Shown one piece after another: positions 16,298 through 25,027 of a stretch of 64,000 nucleotides of DNA. Every line of letters begins with the position of its first letter. The first letter of the stretch is position 1. This DNA is from Nocardioides islandensis (lineage in GTDB: Bacteria; Actinomycetota; Actinomycetes; Propionibacteriales; Nocardioidaceae), in the NCBI RefSeq assembly GCF_015352455.1, contig NZ_JADKPN010000012.1, forward strand, positions 112,769 to 176,768, given 5' to 3'. The translations under genes were made by a program, and so were the position numbers. Under the pieces are notes generated by a model. That model searched no databases, had not been told where the DNA came from, and saw only the letters and a program-made list of their open reading frames with translations.

Positions 16298-17853
16298 GAG
16301 CGCGTGTGGGACTCCTCGAACACGGTGCGGCCGATGGCGTTGTAGACCTCCGGCTTGCGGGCCCGCAGGTACAGCACGCCGAGCAGCCCGACGACCGCCG
16401 TCAGCACCACCAGCCACGGGATCAGGTCGAAGAACGTCGACCCGGCCGCCAGGCCGCCCGCGAACTTGATGTTGTCGATCAGCAGCCACACCACGTAGAC
16501 CATCCCCAGGCCGCCGAGCGCCGGGATGAGCCCGGTGGTCAGCATGTTGCCCGGCTGCACCTTCTTCACGTGGAAGTACCAGATGACGGCCAGGCAGGTG
16601 ATCGCCTGGACGATGAGGATCGCCATCGTGCCGAGGATGGCCAGCAGGCCGTACTGGAAGATGTAGGCGCCGGTGAACGGGTCGTCGCCGTTCGTGGTCA
16701 GCACGTAGAAGCCGAGGGTGAAGGCCAGCGTGATGATGCTCTGCACGACCGAGGCGACGTGCGGCGTGTGGTGCACACCGTGGGTCCGGCCCAGCGAGTT
16801 CTTCGTCAGCGGGACCTCGCGCCCGATCGCGTAGAGGTAGCGGCTGGCGGCGGTGTGGAAGGCCAGCCCGCAGGCGAACGACCCGACCACGATCAGGAAC
16901 AGGTAGATGTCGCCGATGAAGGCGCCGCCCAGCTTCTTCTCGGCCAGGTCGACCCACAGGCCGATCGAGTCGGTGTTCGACTTCGAGATCGCCACGTCCT
17001 TGCCGTTGCCAGCGATCATCATCCAGGACACGAACGTGTAGAACGTGCCCAGCCCGATCACCGCGATGAGGGTGGCGCGGGGCACGATGTGCCGCGGGTT
17101 GCGCGACTCCTCGCCGTAGACCGCCGTGGTCTCGAAGCCGACCCAGGACCAGAACGCGAAGAACACGCCGATGGCCGCGCTGCCGGCGGCGATCTGGGTG
17201 CCGCCGATGGTCGTGGCGTCGAGTGACTTGAACGCGTTGACGGGGTTGATGGCCTCGGGGACCAGCCCGTCGGGGCCACCACCGGAGAACAGCACCGAGA
17301 AGGCCAGGGCGAGCAGCAGCACGACCTCGCACACCAGCGTGACGCCGAGGAACGCCGCGGCGATGTTGATGTCGTAGTAGCCGAACAGGCCGATGACCGC
17401 GATCCCGACGATCGCGATGAGCAGCCAGTTGACGTCGATGCTGAACCAGTTGTTGAGGGCGTTGTTGGTGAAGTAGGCGAAGATGCCGATCAGCGAGCCC
17501 TCGAAGACGACGTAGGCCATCGTCGCGAGCGCACCGGAGACCATGCCCCACACCTGGCCGAGGCCGTGGGTGATGAAGCCGTAGAACGCGCCGGCCGTGG
17601 TGATGTGGCGCGCCATCGCGATGAAGCCGACCGTGAACAGCGTCAGCACGATGGTGGCGACGAGGAAGCCGGCCGGCGCCCCGATGCCGTTGCCGTAGCC
17701 CAGGGCGATCGGGGTGTTGCCGGTCATCGCCGTGATCGGTGCGGCGTTCGCGACGGCGATGAAGAGGACCCCGCCGAGTCCGATCGCGCCGGGCTTCAAA
17801 GCGTTCGAGTGTGGCACCGGGGCCAGATCAAGTTCCTTCTCGCTGCTCGACAC
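16294..17853 (-). CDS. APC superfamily amino acid/amine permease
   Basis: A 519-residue membrane protein with about 12 hydrophobic segments from residue 17 onward (ALKPGAIGLGGVLFIAVANA, then AAPITAMTGN), the usual APC opening, and SWVGFETTAVYGEESRNPR near 240, the conserved segment after helix 6. I chose GTG 17853 because GGAG lies 7 nt upstream; the frame continues 46 codons further without support. RMM-type microcompartment loci carry an APC permease in this position, divergent from the enzyme genes. Import of an amino alcohol or related amine is therefore the likely job. Confidence 0.85.
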   Translation of the reverse strand: MSSSEKELDLAPVPHSNALKPGAIGLGGVLFIAVANAAPITAMTGNTPIALGYGNGIGAPAGFLVATIVLTLFTVGFIAMARHITTAGAFYGFITHGLGQVWGMVSGALATMAYVVFEGSLIGIFAYFTNNALNNWFSIDVNWLLIAIVGIAVIGLFGYYDINIAAAFLGVTLVCEVVLLLALAFSVLFSGGGPDGLVPEAINPVNAFKSLDATTIGGTQIAAGSAAIGVFFAFWSWVGFETTAVYGEESRNPRHIVPRATLIAVIGLGTFYTFVSWMMIAGNGKDVAISKSNTDSIGLWVDLAEKKLGGAFIGDIYLFLIVVGSFACGLAFHTAASRYLYAIGREVPLTKNSLGRTHGVHHTPHVASVVQSIITLAFTLGFYVLTTNGDDPFTGAYIFQYGLLAILGTMAILIVQAITCLAVIWYFHVKKVQPGNMLTTGLIPALGGLGMVYVVWLLIDNIKFAGGLAAGSTFFDLIPWLVVLTAVVGLLGVLYLRARKPEVYNAIGRTVFEESHTRS

Positions 17854-18027
17854 GTGGTACTCCGTCCTATCGGGCCCCCAGGGGCAGACCGCAGCAAACC
17901 GAAGAGCCCCCAGCAGCGGACCCATTCGCCGTGTCCCAAGCCACCTTGCGGCATGGTGCCAGCGCCGGGTCTGCGCTGACAAGAGCCACACCCGCCACCC
18001 GTTCGTTCCGGAGACGTCCCGAAGGTG

Positions 18028-18057
18028 TTGACCGGACCATTCGCGCGCTGGTACAAA
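18028..18057 (+). promoter_or_regulatory. Candidate promoter of the microcompartment operon
   Basis: TTGACC (18028-18033) and TACAAA (18052-18057) are separated by 18 bp and lie 63 bp before the aminotransferase-family ATG. A transcript would begin near 18064. Judged by eye only; the AT-rich patch 18052-18086 is unusual for this GC-rich sequence, which helps the case. Confidence 0.35.
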
Positions 18058-18086
18058 CCGTAAAGCAGACCATTAACACAATTGGT
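18036..18086. promoter_or_regulatory. Two ACCA...TGGT dyads, candidate GntR operator
   Basis: ACCA-N9-TGGT at 18036-18052 and ACCA-N10-TGGT at 18069-18086 have starts 33 bp apart, about three helical turns. The first lies within the -35/-10 spacer of the candidate promoter and the second over the expected transcript start. The GntR/UTRA regulator at the end of the same operon is the natural candidate to bind here and also control the divergent permease/amidase pair. HutC-type GntR sites often contain TGGT/ACCA half sites. Confidence 0.35.
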
Positions 18087-18119
18087 ATGCCCAGCGCTGG
18101 ATCGGCGGACAGGGAGGCC

Positions 18120-19409
18120 ATGGGCTTCGACTACGGCGAGTTCTCCTTCGACTCCAAGCAGGAGATGCTCGAGAAGTCCCGGGAGTACTGGAACCCCGGC
18201 AAGACCGACTTCTGGGTCGAGTCGGGCGTCCCCCTGGTCATCGACCGGCGCGAGGAGTACTACATCTACGACATGTCGGGCAAGCGGCTGCTCGACGTGC
18301 ACCTCAACGGCGGCACCTACAACCTCGGGCACCGCAATCCCGAGGTCGCCTCGGCCGTCGCGTCGGCGATGTCGCACTTCGACATCGGCAACCACCACTT
18401 CCCCGCCCTGACGCGGACGGCGCTCGCCGAGGCGCTGGTCAGCACGGCGCCCCCCGGCATCACCAAGGTGGTCTACGGCAGTGGGGGCGGCGAGGCGATC
18501 GACATCGCGCTGAAGACCGCCCGCCACACCACCCAGCGGCGCGTGATCGTCTCGGTCGTGAAGGCCTACCACGGACACACCGGCCTCGCGGTCGCCACCG
18601 GCGACGAGCGGTTCAGCAAGCTCTTCCTCTCCGACCGGCCCGACGAGTTCGTGCACGTCCCCTTCAACGACCTCGCGGCCATGGAGGAGGCGCTGCGCGG
18701 GAACGACGTCGCCGCGGTGATCATGGAGACCATCCCGGCGACGTACGGCTTCCCGCTGCCCGACCCCGGGTACCTCGAGACCGTCAAGCGGCTCTGCGAG
18801 AAGCACGGCACCCTCTACATCGCCGACGAGGTGCAGACCGGGTTGATGCGCACCGGCGAGCTGTGGGGGATCACCAAGCACGGGATCTCCCCCGACATCC
18901 TGGTCGCGGGCAAGGGCCTGTCCGGGGGCATGTACCCGATCTCCGCGGTGCTGCTCGCCGAGCACGCCGCCGGCTGGCTGACCGAGGACGGCTTCGGCCA
19001 CATCTCGACGTTCGGCGGCGCGGAGCTGGGCTGCATCGCCGCGCTGAAGACGCTGGAGATCTGCACCCGGCCCGAGACCCGCTCGATGGTGCACTACATC
19101 AGCGACCTGGTCGGCCGCGGGCTGCGCGAGATCCAGGCCGACTACCCCGACTGGTTCGTGGGCATCCGCCAGAACGGCGTGGTGATGGGGCTGGAGTTCG
19201 CGCACCCGCAGGGCGCCAAGTACGTCATGCGGCACCTCTACGAGAACGGCGTCTGGGCGATCTTCTCCACCCTCGACCCGCGCGTCCTGCAGTACAAGCC
19301 GGGCATCCTGCTGCGGCCCGAGCTCTGCGAGGAGCTGCTCGACCGCACCGAGGTGGCGATCCGCAAGTCGTGGGCCGAGGTCCGCGCATCCGGGTGGCGC
19401 GCAGCATGA
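18120..19409 (+). CDS. Class III PLP enzyme: aminotransferase-family protein, likely amino-alcohol-phosphate phospho-lyase
   Basis: A 429-residue fold-type I PLP enzyme. The PLP lysine is K265 in ILVAGKGLSGG, the preceding Asp is in IADEVQTG, and GSGGGEAIDIALKTAR (about 120-135) binds the cofactor phosphate. Annotated homologues are aminotransferases. In RMM loci this enzyme sits with a kinase and is better explained as a phospho-lyase that turns 1-amino-2-propanol phosphate into propionaldehyde, ammonia and phosphate; that is inference from context. ATG 18120 matches homologue N-termini (MGFDYGEF), though AGGGAGG is only 2 nt away; ATG 18087 (11 residues longer) is the alternative. First gene of the microcompartment operon. 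Confidence 0.85.
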   Translation: MGFDYGEFSFDSKQEMLEKSREYWNPGKTDFWVESGVPLVIDRREEYYIYDMSGKRLLDVHLNGGTYNLGHRNPEVASAVASAMSHFDIGNHHFPALTRTALAEALVSTAPPGITKVVYGSGGGEAIDIALKTARHTTQRRVIVSVVKAYHGHTGLAVATGDERFSKLFLSDRPDEFVHVPFNDLAAMEEALRGNDVAAVIMETIPATYGFPLPDPGYLETVKRLCEKHGTLYIADEVQTGLMRTGELWGITKHGISPDILVAGKGLSGGMYPISAVLLAEHAAGWLTEDGFGHISTFGGAELGCIAALKTLEICTRPETRSMVHYISDLVGRGLREIQADYPDWFVGIRQNGVVMGLEFAHPQGAKYVMRHLYENGVWAIFSTLDPRVLQYKPGILLRPELCEELLDRTEVAIRKSWAEVRASGWRAA

Positions 19410-20965
19410 CCATCGAGTACGACCTGCCGCCGATCGAGGCCGCCGGCGTGCCGCGCGCCCGGCAGATGCTCGAGCGCGCTCGCTGGGCGACGCGCGCCTT
19501 CGCGACCTACGACCGCGACTCCGTGCTCCGGATCGTGGAGGCGGTGACGCGGGCCGCGGAGGAGAACGCGGAGAAGTACGCCGAGTGGGCGGTGCGCGAG
19601 ACCGGCTTCGGCGTGGTGGCCGACAAGGTCGTCAAGAACCGGCTCTGCTCGCGCGGCATTCTCGAGGCCTACCGCGACCACGACTACGTCACGCCGCGCA
19701 TCGACGCCGACCGCAAGATCGTCGAGGTGCCGCGGCCGGCGGGCGTGGTGTTCGCGCTGACGCCGTCGACGAACCCCGTGTCGACCGTCTACTTCAAGGT
19801 CATCCTGTCGCTGCTGACCCGCAACGCCGTCGTGGTGAGCCCGCACCCGGCGGCCAAGGAGTGCTGCTCCGACGCGGCCCGGGTGCTCGGCGAGGCGGCC
19901 GTGGCCGCGGGCGCGCCGGACGGCGTGGTCCAGTGGGTCGAGGAGCCCTCGGTCCCGCTGATCGACGCGCTGATGACCGACCCGCGCACCGACGTCATCC
20001 TGGCGACCGGAGGCGTGGCGGTGGTCCGGGCGGCGTACTCGTCGGGCAACCCGGCCATCGGCGTCGGGCCGGGCAACGTGCCCGTCCTGGTCGACGCGAC
20101 CGCCGACCTGCCGCGCGCGGCGAGGAAGCTGGTGGACAGCAAGGCGTTCGACAACTCCGTGCTGTGCACCAACGAGAGCGTGCTCGTCGTCGAGGACGCG
20201 GTCGCGGACCGGCTGCTGCGCGAGATGGCCAAGCACGGCGCGCACCTGCTCGACGACGCCGAGCGCGACCGGGTGCGCGACGCGGTCTTCCCCGGCGGCC
20301 GGTTCGACACCTCGATGGTCGGGCGTGACGCGGCCACCATCGCCGAGCGGGCCGGCGTCCGGGTGCCGCCCAAAACGCGTGTGCTGCTCGCGCCGTTCGA
20401 CCTGGCCGTCAAGGAGGAGCCGCTCGCGCACGAGAAGCTCTGCCCCGTGCTCGGCGTGACGCGGGTCCCGAACGCCCGGCGCGGGATCCGCACCGCGGAG
20501 GCGCTGCTGCGGATCGGCGGTGCCGGCCACTCCGCGGTGATCCACAGCAACGACCCGCGCACGGTCATGGAGTACGCCGCCGCGGTCGACGTCCTGCGGG
20601 TCACCGTCAACGAGGGCGGCAGCACCGGCAGCGCGGGCTTCACCACCAACCTCGCCCCGTCGATGACGATCGGCACCGGCTTCGTGGGCCGCAGCTCGCT
20701 CAGCGAGAACCTCGAGCCCAAGCACCTGGTCAACCTCACCCGGATCGCCTACAGCACGGACCCGAGCGAGGTGCTGCCGTCGTTCGCCGGGGTGCAGCCG
20801 TGGGCCGCGCCGACCGGCCCGGTGCCGGCGTACCCGCTGGCGAGCAACCTGGCCGACCACCAGGCCCCCACACCCACCCGTGCTCCGAGCGAGGGGACGG
20901 AGGAGATCCGCGAGGAGCTCCGCCGGCTCATCATCGAAGAGCTGACCAGCATCATCAAGGGCTGA
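19406..20965 (+). CDS. CoA-acylating aldehyde dehydrogenase with C-terminal encapsulation-like helix
   Basis: A 519-residue PduP/EutE-type aldehyde dehydrogenase that would convert propionaldehyde (or acetaldehyde), NAD+ and CoA to the acyl-CoA. The catalytic Cys is C254 in FDNSVLCTNES; FALTPSTNPVSTVYFK (about 115-130) is the nucleotide-binding region of this subclass. After a Pro/Thr-rich linker (APTPTRAPSEG), the last ~20 residues (EEIREELRRLIIEELTSI...) form an amphipathic helix of the kind that targets enzymes into microcompartments. Start overlaps the preceding stop (ATGA); the shell gene follows after 1 nt. This is the signature enzyme of aldehyde-handling metabolosomes. Confidence 0.92.
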   Translation: MTIEYDLPPIEAAGVPRARQMLERARWATRAFATYDRDSVLRIVEAVTRAAEENAEKYAEWAVRETGFGVVADKVVKNRLCSRGILEAYRDHDYVTPRIDADRKIVEVPRPAGVVFALTPSTNPVSTVYFKVILSLLTRNAVVVSPHPAAKECCSDAARVLGEAAVAAGAPDGVVQWVEEPSVPLIDALMTDPRTDVILATGGVAVVRAAYSSGNPAIGVGPGNVPVLVDATADLPRAARKLVDSKAFDNSVLCTNESVLVVEDAVADRLLREMAKHGAHLLDDAERDRVRDAVFPGGRFDTSMVGRDAATIAERAGVRVPPKTRVLLAPFDLAVKEEPLAHEKLCPVLGVTRVPNARRGIRTAEALLRIGGAGHSAVIHSNDPRTVMEYAAAVDVLRVTVNEGGSTGSAGFTTNLAPSMTIGTGFVGRSSLSENLEPKHLVNLTRIAYSTDPSEVLPSFAGVQPWAAPTGPVPAYPLASNLADHQAPTPTRAPSEGTEEIREELRRLIIEELTSIIKG

Positions 20966-20966
20966 C

Positions 20967-21575
20967 ATGGGCGACGCCGAGCTGCGGTCCTTCATCTTCC
21001 TGGACCAGCTGCAGCCCCAGACCATGTGCTACCTCGGCACCTGGATCAAGGGCAGCCTGCCGCGCTCCGACATGGCCGCGCAGGTCATCGAGGTGGCGCC
21101 CGGGCTCGACATCGAGCCGCTCACCGACGTGGCGCTCAAGCACACCGAGGTGCAGGCCGGGATCCTCGTGGTCGAGCGCCAGTTCGGCTACCTCGAGATC
21201 CACTCCCGCTCCACCGAGGCGGTCCGGTCGGCCGGCGCCGCGGTCCTCGAGGCGCTCGACGCCAAGGCCTCCGACGCCACCCGGCCGACCATCCTGGCCT
21301 CGCGCATCGTCTCCCGCCTCGACGCGCAGCACGCCTTCCTCATCAACCGCAACAAGATCGGCTCGATGGCGCTCAAGGGCGAGTCGCTGTTCGTGCTGGA
21401 GATGCAGCCGGCGTCGTACGCCATCCTCGCCACCAACGAGGCCGAGAAGGCCGCCGCGATCAAGGTCGTCGACTACCGGATGGTCGGCGCGACCGGCCGC
21501 GTGTACCTCAGCGGCACGGAGTCCGACGTCCGCGCGGCCGCCGACGCCGCCGAGCGCTCGCTGGGGTCGGCGTGA
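20967..21575 (+). CDS. BMC-T tandem-domain microcompartment shell protein (1)
   Basis: A 202-residue protein with two BMC folds (about 1-100 and 105-202). Each has the beta-alpha-beta pattern; ILVVERQFGYLEIHS closes the first repeat, and FVLEMQPASYAILATNEAEK followed by GATGRVYLSGTESDV are in the second. Such proteins form pseudohexameric trimers in the shell facet, sometimes stacked and gated. It is one of two BMC-T genes here, the same count as in RMM loci. It begins 1 nt after the dehydrogenase stop. Confidence 0.9.
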   Translation: MGDAELRSFIFLDQLQPQTMCYLGTWIKGSLPRSDMAAQVIEVAPGLDIEPLTDVALKHTEVQAGILVVERQFGYLEIHSRSTEAVRSAGAAVLEALDAKASDATRPTILASRIVSRLDAQHAFLINRNKIGSMALKGESLFVLEMQPASYAILATNEAEKAAAIKVVDYRMVGATGRVYLSGTESDVRAAADAAERSLGSA

Positions 21576-22009
21576 GCGGCCTGTCCGGCCTCAGCGCCGA
21601 GGAGCTGCGTGCCGCCGTACGGGCGGTGCTGCGCGAGGTGCTGCCGGCCGACGTGGTCGCCGACCCGGGGACGCGCTCCCACGACGTCACCATCGCCTCG
21701 GACGCCGACCTGACCGCGTTCGTACGACGGGTGGCGGCGCTGTGCGAGGACGACCGGGTGCGAGCGGCGATGCAGGCGGGCGAGCACGGGTTCCGGCTCG
21801 CGGGTACCTCACCGGGTCTCGTGACGGTCGCTGCGCAACCTCCTCGACCAGCGGAGTTGCGGGTCGAGCGGGGGGCCGTCACCGAGCGCACCGTCATCAA
21901 GGCGGCGGCCGAGGGCGCGCGGCTGGTGCTGGGGCGGGGTGCGGTGCTGACCCCGCTGGCCCGCGACAAGGCCCGCTCGTTGGGCGTCGAGATCGAGAAG
22001 GAGCGCTGA
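21572..22009 (+). CDS. Small microcompartment-associated protein with EP-like N-terminus and EutQ-like C-terminus
   Basis: A 145-residue protein of unknown function. GTG 21572 overlaps the BMC-T stop (GTGA) and its own stop overlaps the BMC-P start (TGATG). The first 25 residues (LSAEELRAAVRAVLREVLP) are an amphipathic helix like an encapsulation peptide. The C-terminal 40 residues (TVIKAAAEGARLVLG, then VLTPLARDKARSLGVEI) match the motif found at the N-terminus of EutQ-like and other microcompartment accessory proteins. Between them is a ~70-residue helical region without assignable domain. It is probably luminal; structural adaptor and enzyme accessory are both possible. Confidence 0.7.
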   Translation: MSGLSGLSAEELRAAVRAVLREVLPADVVADPGTRSHDVTIASDADLTAFVRRVAALCEDDRVRAAMQAGEHGFRLAGTSPGLVTVAAQPPRPAELRVERGAVTERTVIKAAAEGARLVLGRGAVLTPLARDKARSLGVEIEKER

Positions 22010-22263
22010 TGCTGAAGGCGAAGGTGGTCGGCAGCGTGTGGTCGACCAAGAGGGTCGAGGGGCTCCCGAACGGGGCCTTCCTCGAGGTGGAGGTCGACGG
22101 GGACGGCCAAGGAAATGCCCAGCGGCTCGTCGCCTTCGACGTGCTCGGCAGCGGGATCGGCGAGCGGGTGCTCGTCGCGACGGGGTCGGTGGCCGCGGCG
22201 TACTTCCCGGACCCGCATCCCCCGGTGGATGCACTGATCATCGGTTCCATTGATGAGGAATGA
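22009..22263 (+). CDS. BMC-P (EutN/CcmL family) vertex pentamer protein
   Basis: An 84-residue EutN/CcmL-type protein: LKAKVVGSVWSTKRVEGL at the N-terminus, the conserved core LVAFDVLGSGIGERVLVATG, and ALIIGSID at the C-terminus. Pentamers of this family cap the vertices of the icosahedral shell, and a single copy per locus is usual. Translationally coupled to the preceding small protein. Confidence 0.92.
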   Translation: MLKAKVVGSVWSTKRVEGLPNGAFLEVEVDGDGQGNAQRLVAFDVLGSGIGERVLVATGSVAAAYFPDPHPPVDALIIGSIDEE

Positions 22264-22273
22264 GGAGAAGACA

Positions 22274-22567
22274 ATGGCGGGACAACAGGGCCAAGCCATC
22301 GGCATGATCGAGACCAAGGGGTACGTCGCGGCACTCGCCGCCGCGGACGCCATGGTCAAGGCGGCCAACGTGACCATCGTGGGCCGAGAGGAGGTCGGCG
22401 ACGGCCTCGTCGCGGTGACGATCGTCGGCGACGTCGGGGCGGTCAAGGCCGCCACCGAGGCCGGCGCGGAGACCGCCGGCCAGGTGGGCGAGCTCGTGTC
22501 GGTGCACGTGATCCCGCGGCCGCACCCCGAGCTCGGACGGCACTTCGAGACCTCGTCCTCGGAGTGA
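22274..22567 (+). CDS. BMC-H hexameric shell protein
   Basis: A 97-residue single-domain BMC protein: AIGMIETKGYVAALAAADAM at residues 7-26, then VTIVGREEVGDGLVAVTIVG, GAVKAATEAG and the terminal VSVHVIPRPHPELG. This is the bulk facet hexamer. ATG 22274 has AGGAG 6 nt upstream; an earlier in-frame ATG at 22250 is not needed. Its stop overlaps the next start (GTGA). Confidence 0.93.
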   Translation: MAGQQGQAIGMIETKGYVAALAAADAMVKAANVTIVGREEVGDGLVAVTIVGDVGAVKAATEAGAETAGQVGELVSVHVIPRPHPELGRHFETSSSE

Positions 22568-23199
22568 TCCGGCCCGAGCTGCGGGTCTACCTCCTGCTGG
22601 AGGACCTGCAGCGCCAGTTCGCGGCCTACATGGGCACGCCCTCGCGCGCCCGCGGCTACCCGCCGTTCGAGGGGCAGCACTCCCTCATCGTCGAGGTCGC
22701 ACCCGGGCTCGCGATCGAGCGCGTCACCGACCTGGCGCTGCGCGCGGTACCGGCGGTGGAGCCCGGCATCCTGTTCGTGGAGCGGCAGTTCGGCGTGCTG
22801 GAGGTGCACGCCGCCGACCCGGACGACGTACGCCGTGCGGGTGAGGCGATCCTGGAGGGGCTCGGGGCGTCGGCGGCCGACCAGCTCCGTCCCCAGGTGC
22901 TCTTCCACGACGTTATCGAGGACGTCACCGACCAGCACGCCGTGATCATCAACCGCACCCGGCAGGCCTCGATGCTGATGCCCGGCACGACGCTGCTGGT
23001 CTACGAGATGACCCCGGCGCTCTTCGCGACGGTCGCGGCCAACGCCGCGGAGAAGGTCGCCCCGGACGTCACCCTCGTCGACGTCTCCATGATCGGCGCC
23101 GCCGGAAGGGTCTACATGAGCGGCAGCACCCCCGATATCCTCCGCGCACGCGACGAGATCACGCGCGTGCTCCAGGAGGTGGAGGGTCGCGAGCATTGA
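22564..23199 (+). CDS. BMC-T tandem-domain microcompartment shell protein (2)
   Basis: A 211-residue second tandem-BMC protein. It resembles the first (VEPGILFVERQFGVLEVHA compared with QAGILVVERQFGYLEIHS, and GAAGRVYMSGSTPDI near the end) but has a longer first domain with an insertion (GTPSRARGYPPFEGQ). The paralogues probably play different roles in the shell, for example stacked against single-layer trimers. GTG start overlaps the BMC-H stop; the TGA is shared with the TTG start of the kinase. Confidence 0.9.
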   Translation: MIRPELRVYLLLEDLQRQFAAYMGTPSRARGYPPFEGQHSLIVEVAPGLAIERVTDLALRAVPAVEPGILFVERQFGVLEVHAADPDDVRRAGEAILEGLGASAADQLRPQVLFHDVIEDVTDQHAVIINRTRQASMLMPGTTLLVYEMTPALFATVAANAAEKVAPDVTLVDVSMIGAAGRVYMSGSTPDILRARDEITRVLQEVEGREH

Positions 23200-24206
23200 G
23201 CACCCATGACCTGTCCGCCGAGGGCTCTGCCGCTCGGCTCGAGACAGTGGCGCGGCGCGCCCTCGCCGAGTACGACGTGTCGCCGGACGCGGCGCTGACC
23301 CTGCTCAACGTCAGCGAGAACGCGACGTACGCCGTCGACGACCCCGCCACCGGCGAGCGCACCGTGCTCCGCGTGCACCGCCACGGCTACCACGACGGCC
23401 CGGCCATCGAGTCGGAGCTCGCGTGGCTCGACGCCTTGCGTGAGGACACCGGCGTGCGCACGCCGCGGGTGCTGCCCACGCGCGACGGCCGGCGGCTGCT
23501 CGCGATGCCTGAAGAGGGACAGCCCGACCCCCGCCACGTCGTACGTTTCGAGTTCCTGCCCGGCGTCGAGCCCGAGGAGGCCGGCGAGAGCCTGCCCGAC
23601 TCGTTCGAGCTGCTCGGCGGCATCACGGCCCGGATGCACGACCACGCGCTGACCTGGCAGCGGCCGCCGGGCTTCACCCGCTTCGCGTGGGACTACGACG
23701 GCGCGTTCGGCACCGTGGCCCGGTGGGGACGCTGGCAGGACGGCATGGCCGTCGGCCCCGCCGAACTCGAGGTGCTCGGCCGGCTCGACGACGTGCTCGA
23801 GGCCCGGCTCGCGCGCTTCGGCAGCGGACCGCACCGGTACGGCCTGGTGCACGCCGACCTCCGGCTGGCCAACCTGCTGGAGGACGGGGACCAGCGCTAC
23901 GTCATCGACTTCGACGACTGCGGGTTCGGCTGGTTCCTCTACGACTTCGGCACGGCGGTGAGCTTCTTCGAGGACGACCCGCGCGTCCCCGAGCTGACCG
24001 ACGCGTGGGTCCGCGGCTACCGCGCGGTGCGCGACCTGCCGGCCGAGGACGAGGCCGAGATCCCGACGTTCGTGCTGATGCGGCGGCTGCTGCTCGTGGC
24101 CTGGATCGGGTCGCACTCCGGCACCGACCTCGCCCGGTCGATGGGCGCCGACTACACCGCCGCCAGCTGCGACCTGGCGGAGAGCTACCTCTCCCGCTTC
24201 GGCTGA
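23196..24206 (+). CDS. Aminoglycoside-phosphotransferase-fold kinase, likely amino-alcohol kinase
   Basis: A 336-residue APH/ChoK-fold kinase. The catalytic loop is HADLRLANLLEDG (about 222-234) and the metal-binding Asp is in VIDFDDCGFGWFLYD (about 237-251). The nucleotide lobe includes LLNVSENATYAV and a Lys/Arg-containing strand (TVLRVHRHG). In RMM loci a kinase here is thought to phosphorylate 1-amino-2-propanol before the phospho-lyase step. TTG start, overlapping the BMC-T stop as TTGA. No encapsulation peptide is evident, so it may act in the cytosol. Confidence 0.85.
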   Translation: MSTHDLSAEGSAARLETVARRALAEYDVSPDAALTLLNVSENATYAVDDPATGERTVLRVHRHGYHDGPAIESELAWLDALREDTGVRTPRVLPTRDGRRLLAMPEEGQPDPRHVVRFEFLPGVEPEEAGESLPDSFELLGGITARMHDHALTWQRPPGFTRFAWDYDGAFGTVARWGRWQDGMAVGPAELEVLGRLDDVLEARLARFGSGPHRYGLVHADLRLANLLEDGDQRYVIDFDDCGFGWFLYDFGTAVSFFEDDPRVPELTDAWVRGYRAVRDLPAEDEAEIPTFVLMRRLLLVAWIGSHSGTDLARSMGADYTAASCDLAESYLSRFG

Positions 24207-24242
24207 GTCCATGTCATCTGCAGAGCACCCGAGGAGACACTG

Positions 24243-25025
24243 ATGTTCACATCGCTGAAGGGCCGGTCGGTGATCGTCACCGGTGGGAGCAAGGGGATCG
24301 GCAAGGGCATCGCCCGCACGTTCGCGCGCGAGGGGGCCGACGTCCTCATCGCCGGTCGCGACGAGGCCTCGCTGAGCGCCGCGGCCGCAGATCTCGCCGC
24401 CGACACGGAGGGCCGGGTCGAGACCGCGGTGTGCGACGTCTCGAAGGTCGACGACTGCCGGGCGCTGGCCGCGACCGCACTGGAACGGTTCGGCCGGATC
24501 GACGTGCTGTGCGCCAACGCCGGCATCTTCCCGGACAAGCCGCTGGCCGAGCTGACCGAGGCCGACATCGACCTGGTGCTCGGCTGCAACCTCAAGGGCA
24601 CCATGTTCTCGGTGCAGGCGTGCCTCGACGCCCTCGAGGCGAGCGGTCACGGGCGGGTGGTCGTCACGTCCTCGATCACCGGCCCGATCACCGGCTACCC
24701 GGGGTGGTCGCACTACGGCGCCAGCAAGGCCGCCCAGCTCGGGTTCCTGCGCACCGCCGCGATCGAGCTCGCGCCGAAGCGGATCACCATCAATGCGATC
24801 ATGCCCGGGAACATCGCGACGGAGGGGCTGGCCGACATGGGCGAGGAGTACATCCGCGGCATGGAGGCGGTCATCCCGCAGCACCGCCTGGGCACCGTCG
24901 AGGACATCGGCCACGCCGCGCTCTTCTTCGCCAGCGACGAGGCGGGGTACATCACCGGGCAGACCCTGGTGGTCGACGGCGGTCAGGTGCTGCCGGAGTC
25001 GCCGGCGGCCCTGGAAGGGATCTGA
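24243..25025 (+). CDS. SDR dehydrogenase, likely aminopropanol dehydrogenase of RMM type
   Basis: A 260-residue short-chain dehydrogenase: cofactor motif TGGSKGIGKGIA (13-24), NAG at 93-95, catalytic Ser in TSSIT, YxxxK as HYGASKAAQ (about 157-165), and a C-terminal SDR ending (GYITGQTLVVDGGQ). RMM clusters encode an SDR that oxidises S-1-amino-2-propanol to aminoacetone. The same reaction is likely here, but substrate cannot be read from sequence. ATG has GGAG 8 nt upstream; the 36-bp gap after the kinase is the largest inside this operon. Confidence 0.85.
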   Translation: MFTSLKGRSVIVTGGSKGIGKGIARTFAREGADVLIAGRDEASLSAAAADLAADTEGRVETAVCDVSKVDDCRALAATALERFGRIDVLCANAGIFPDKPLAELTEADIDLVLGCNLKGTMFSVQACLDALEASGHGRVVVTSSITGPITGYPGWSHYGASKAAQLGFLRTAAIELAPKRITINAIMPGNIATEGLADMGEEYIRGMEAVIPQHRLGTVEDIGHAALFFASDEAGYITGQTLVVDGGQVLPESPAALEGI

Positions 25026-25027
25026 GC

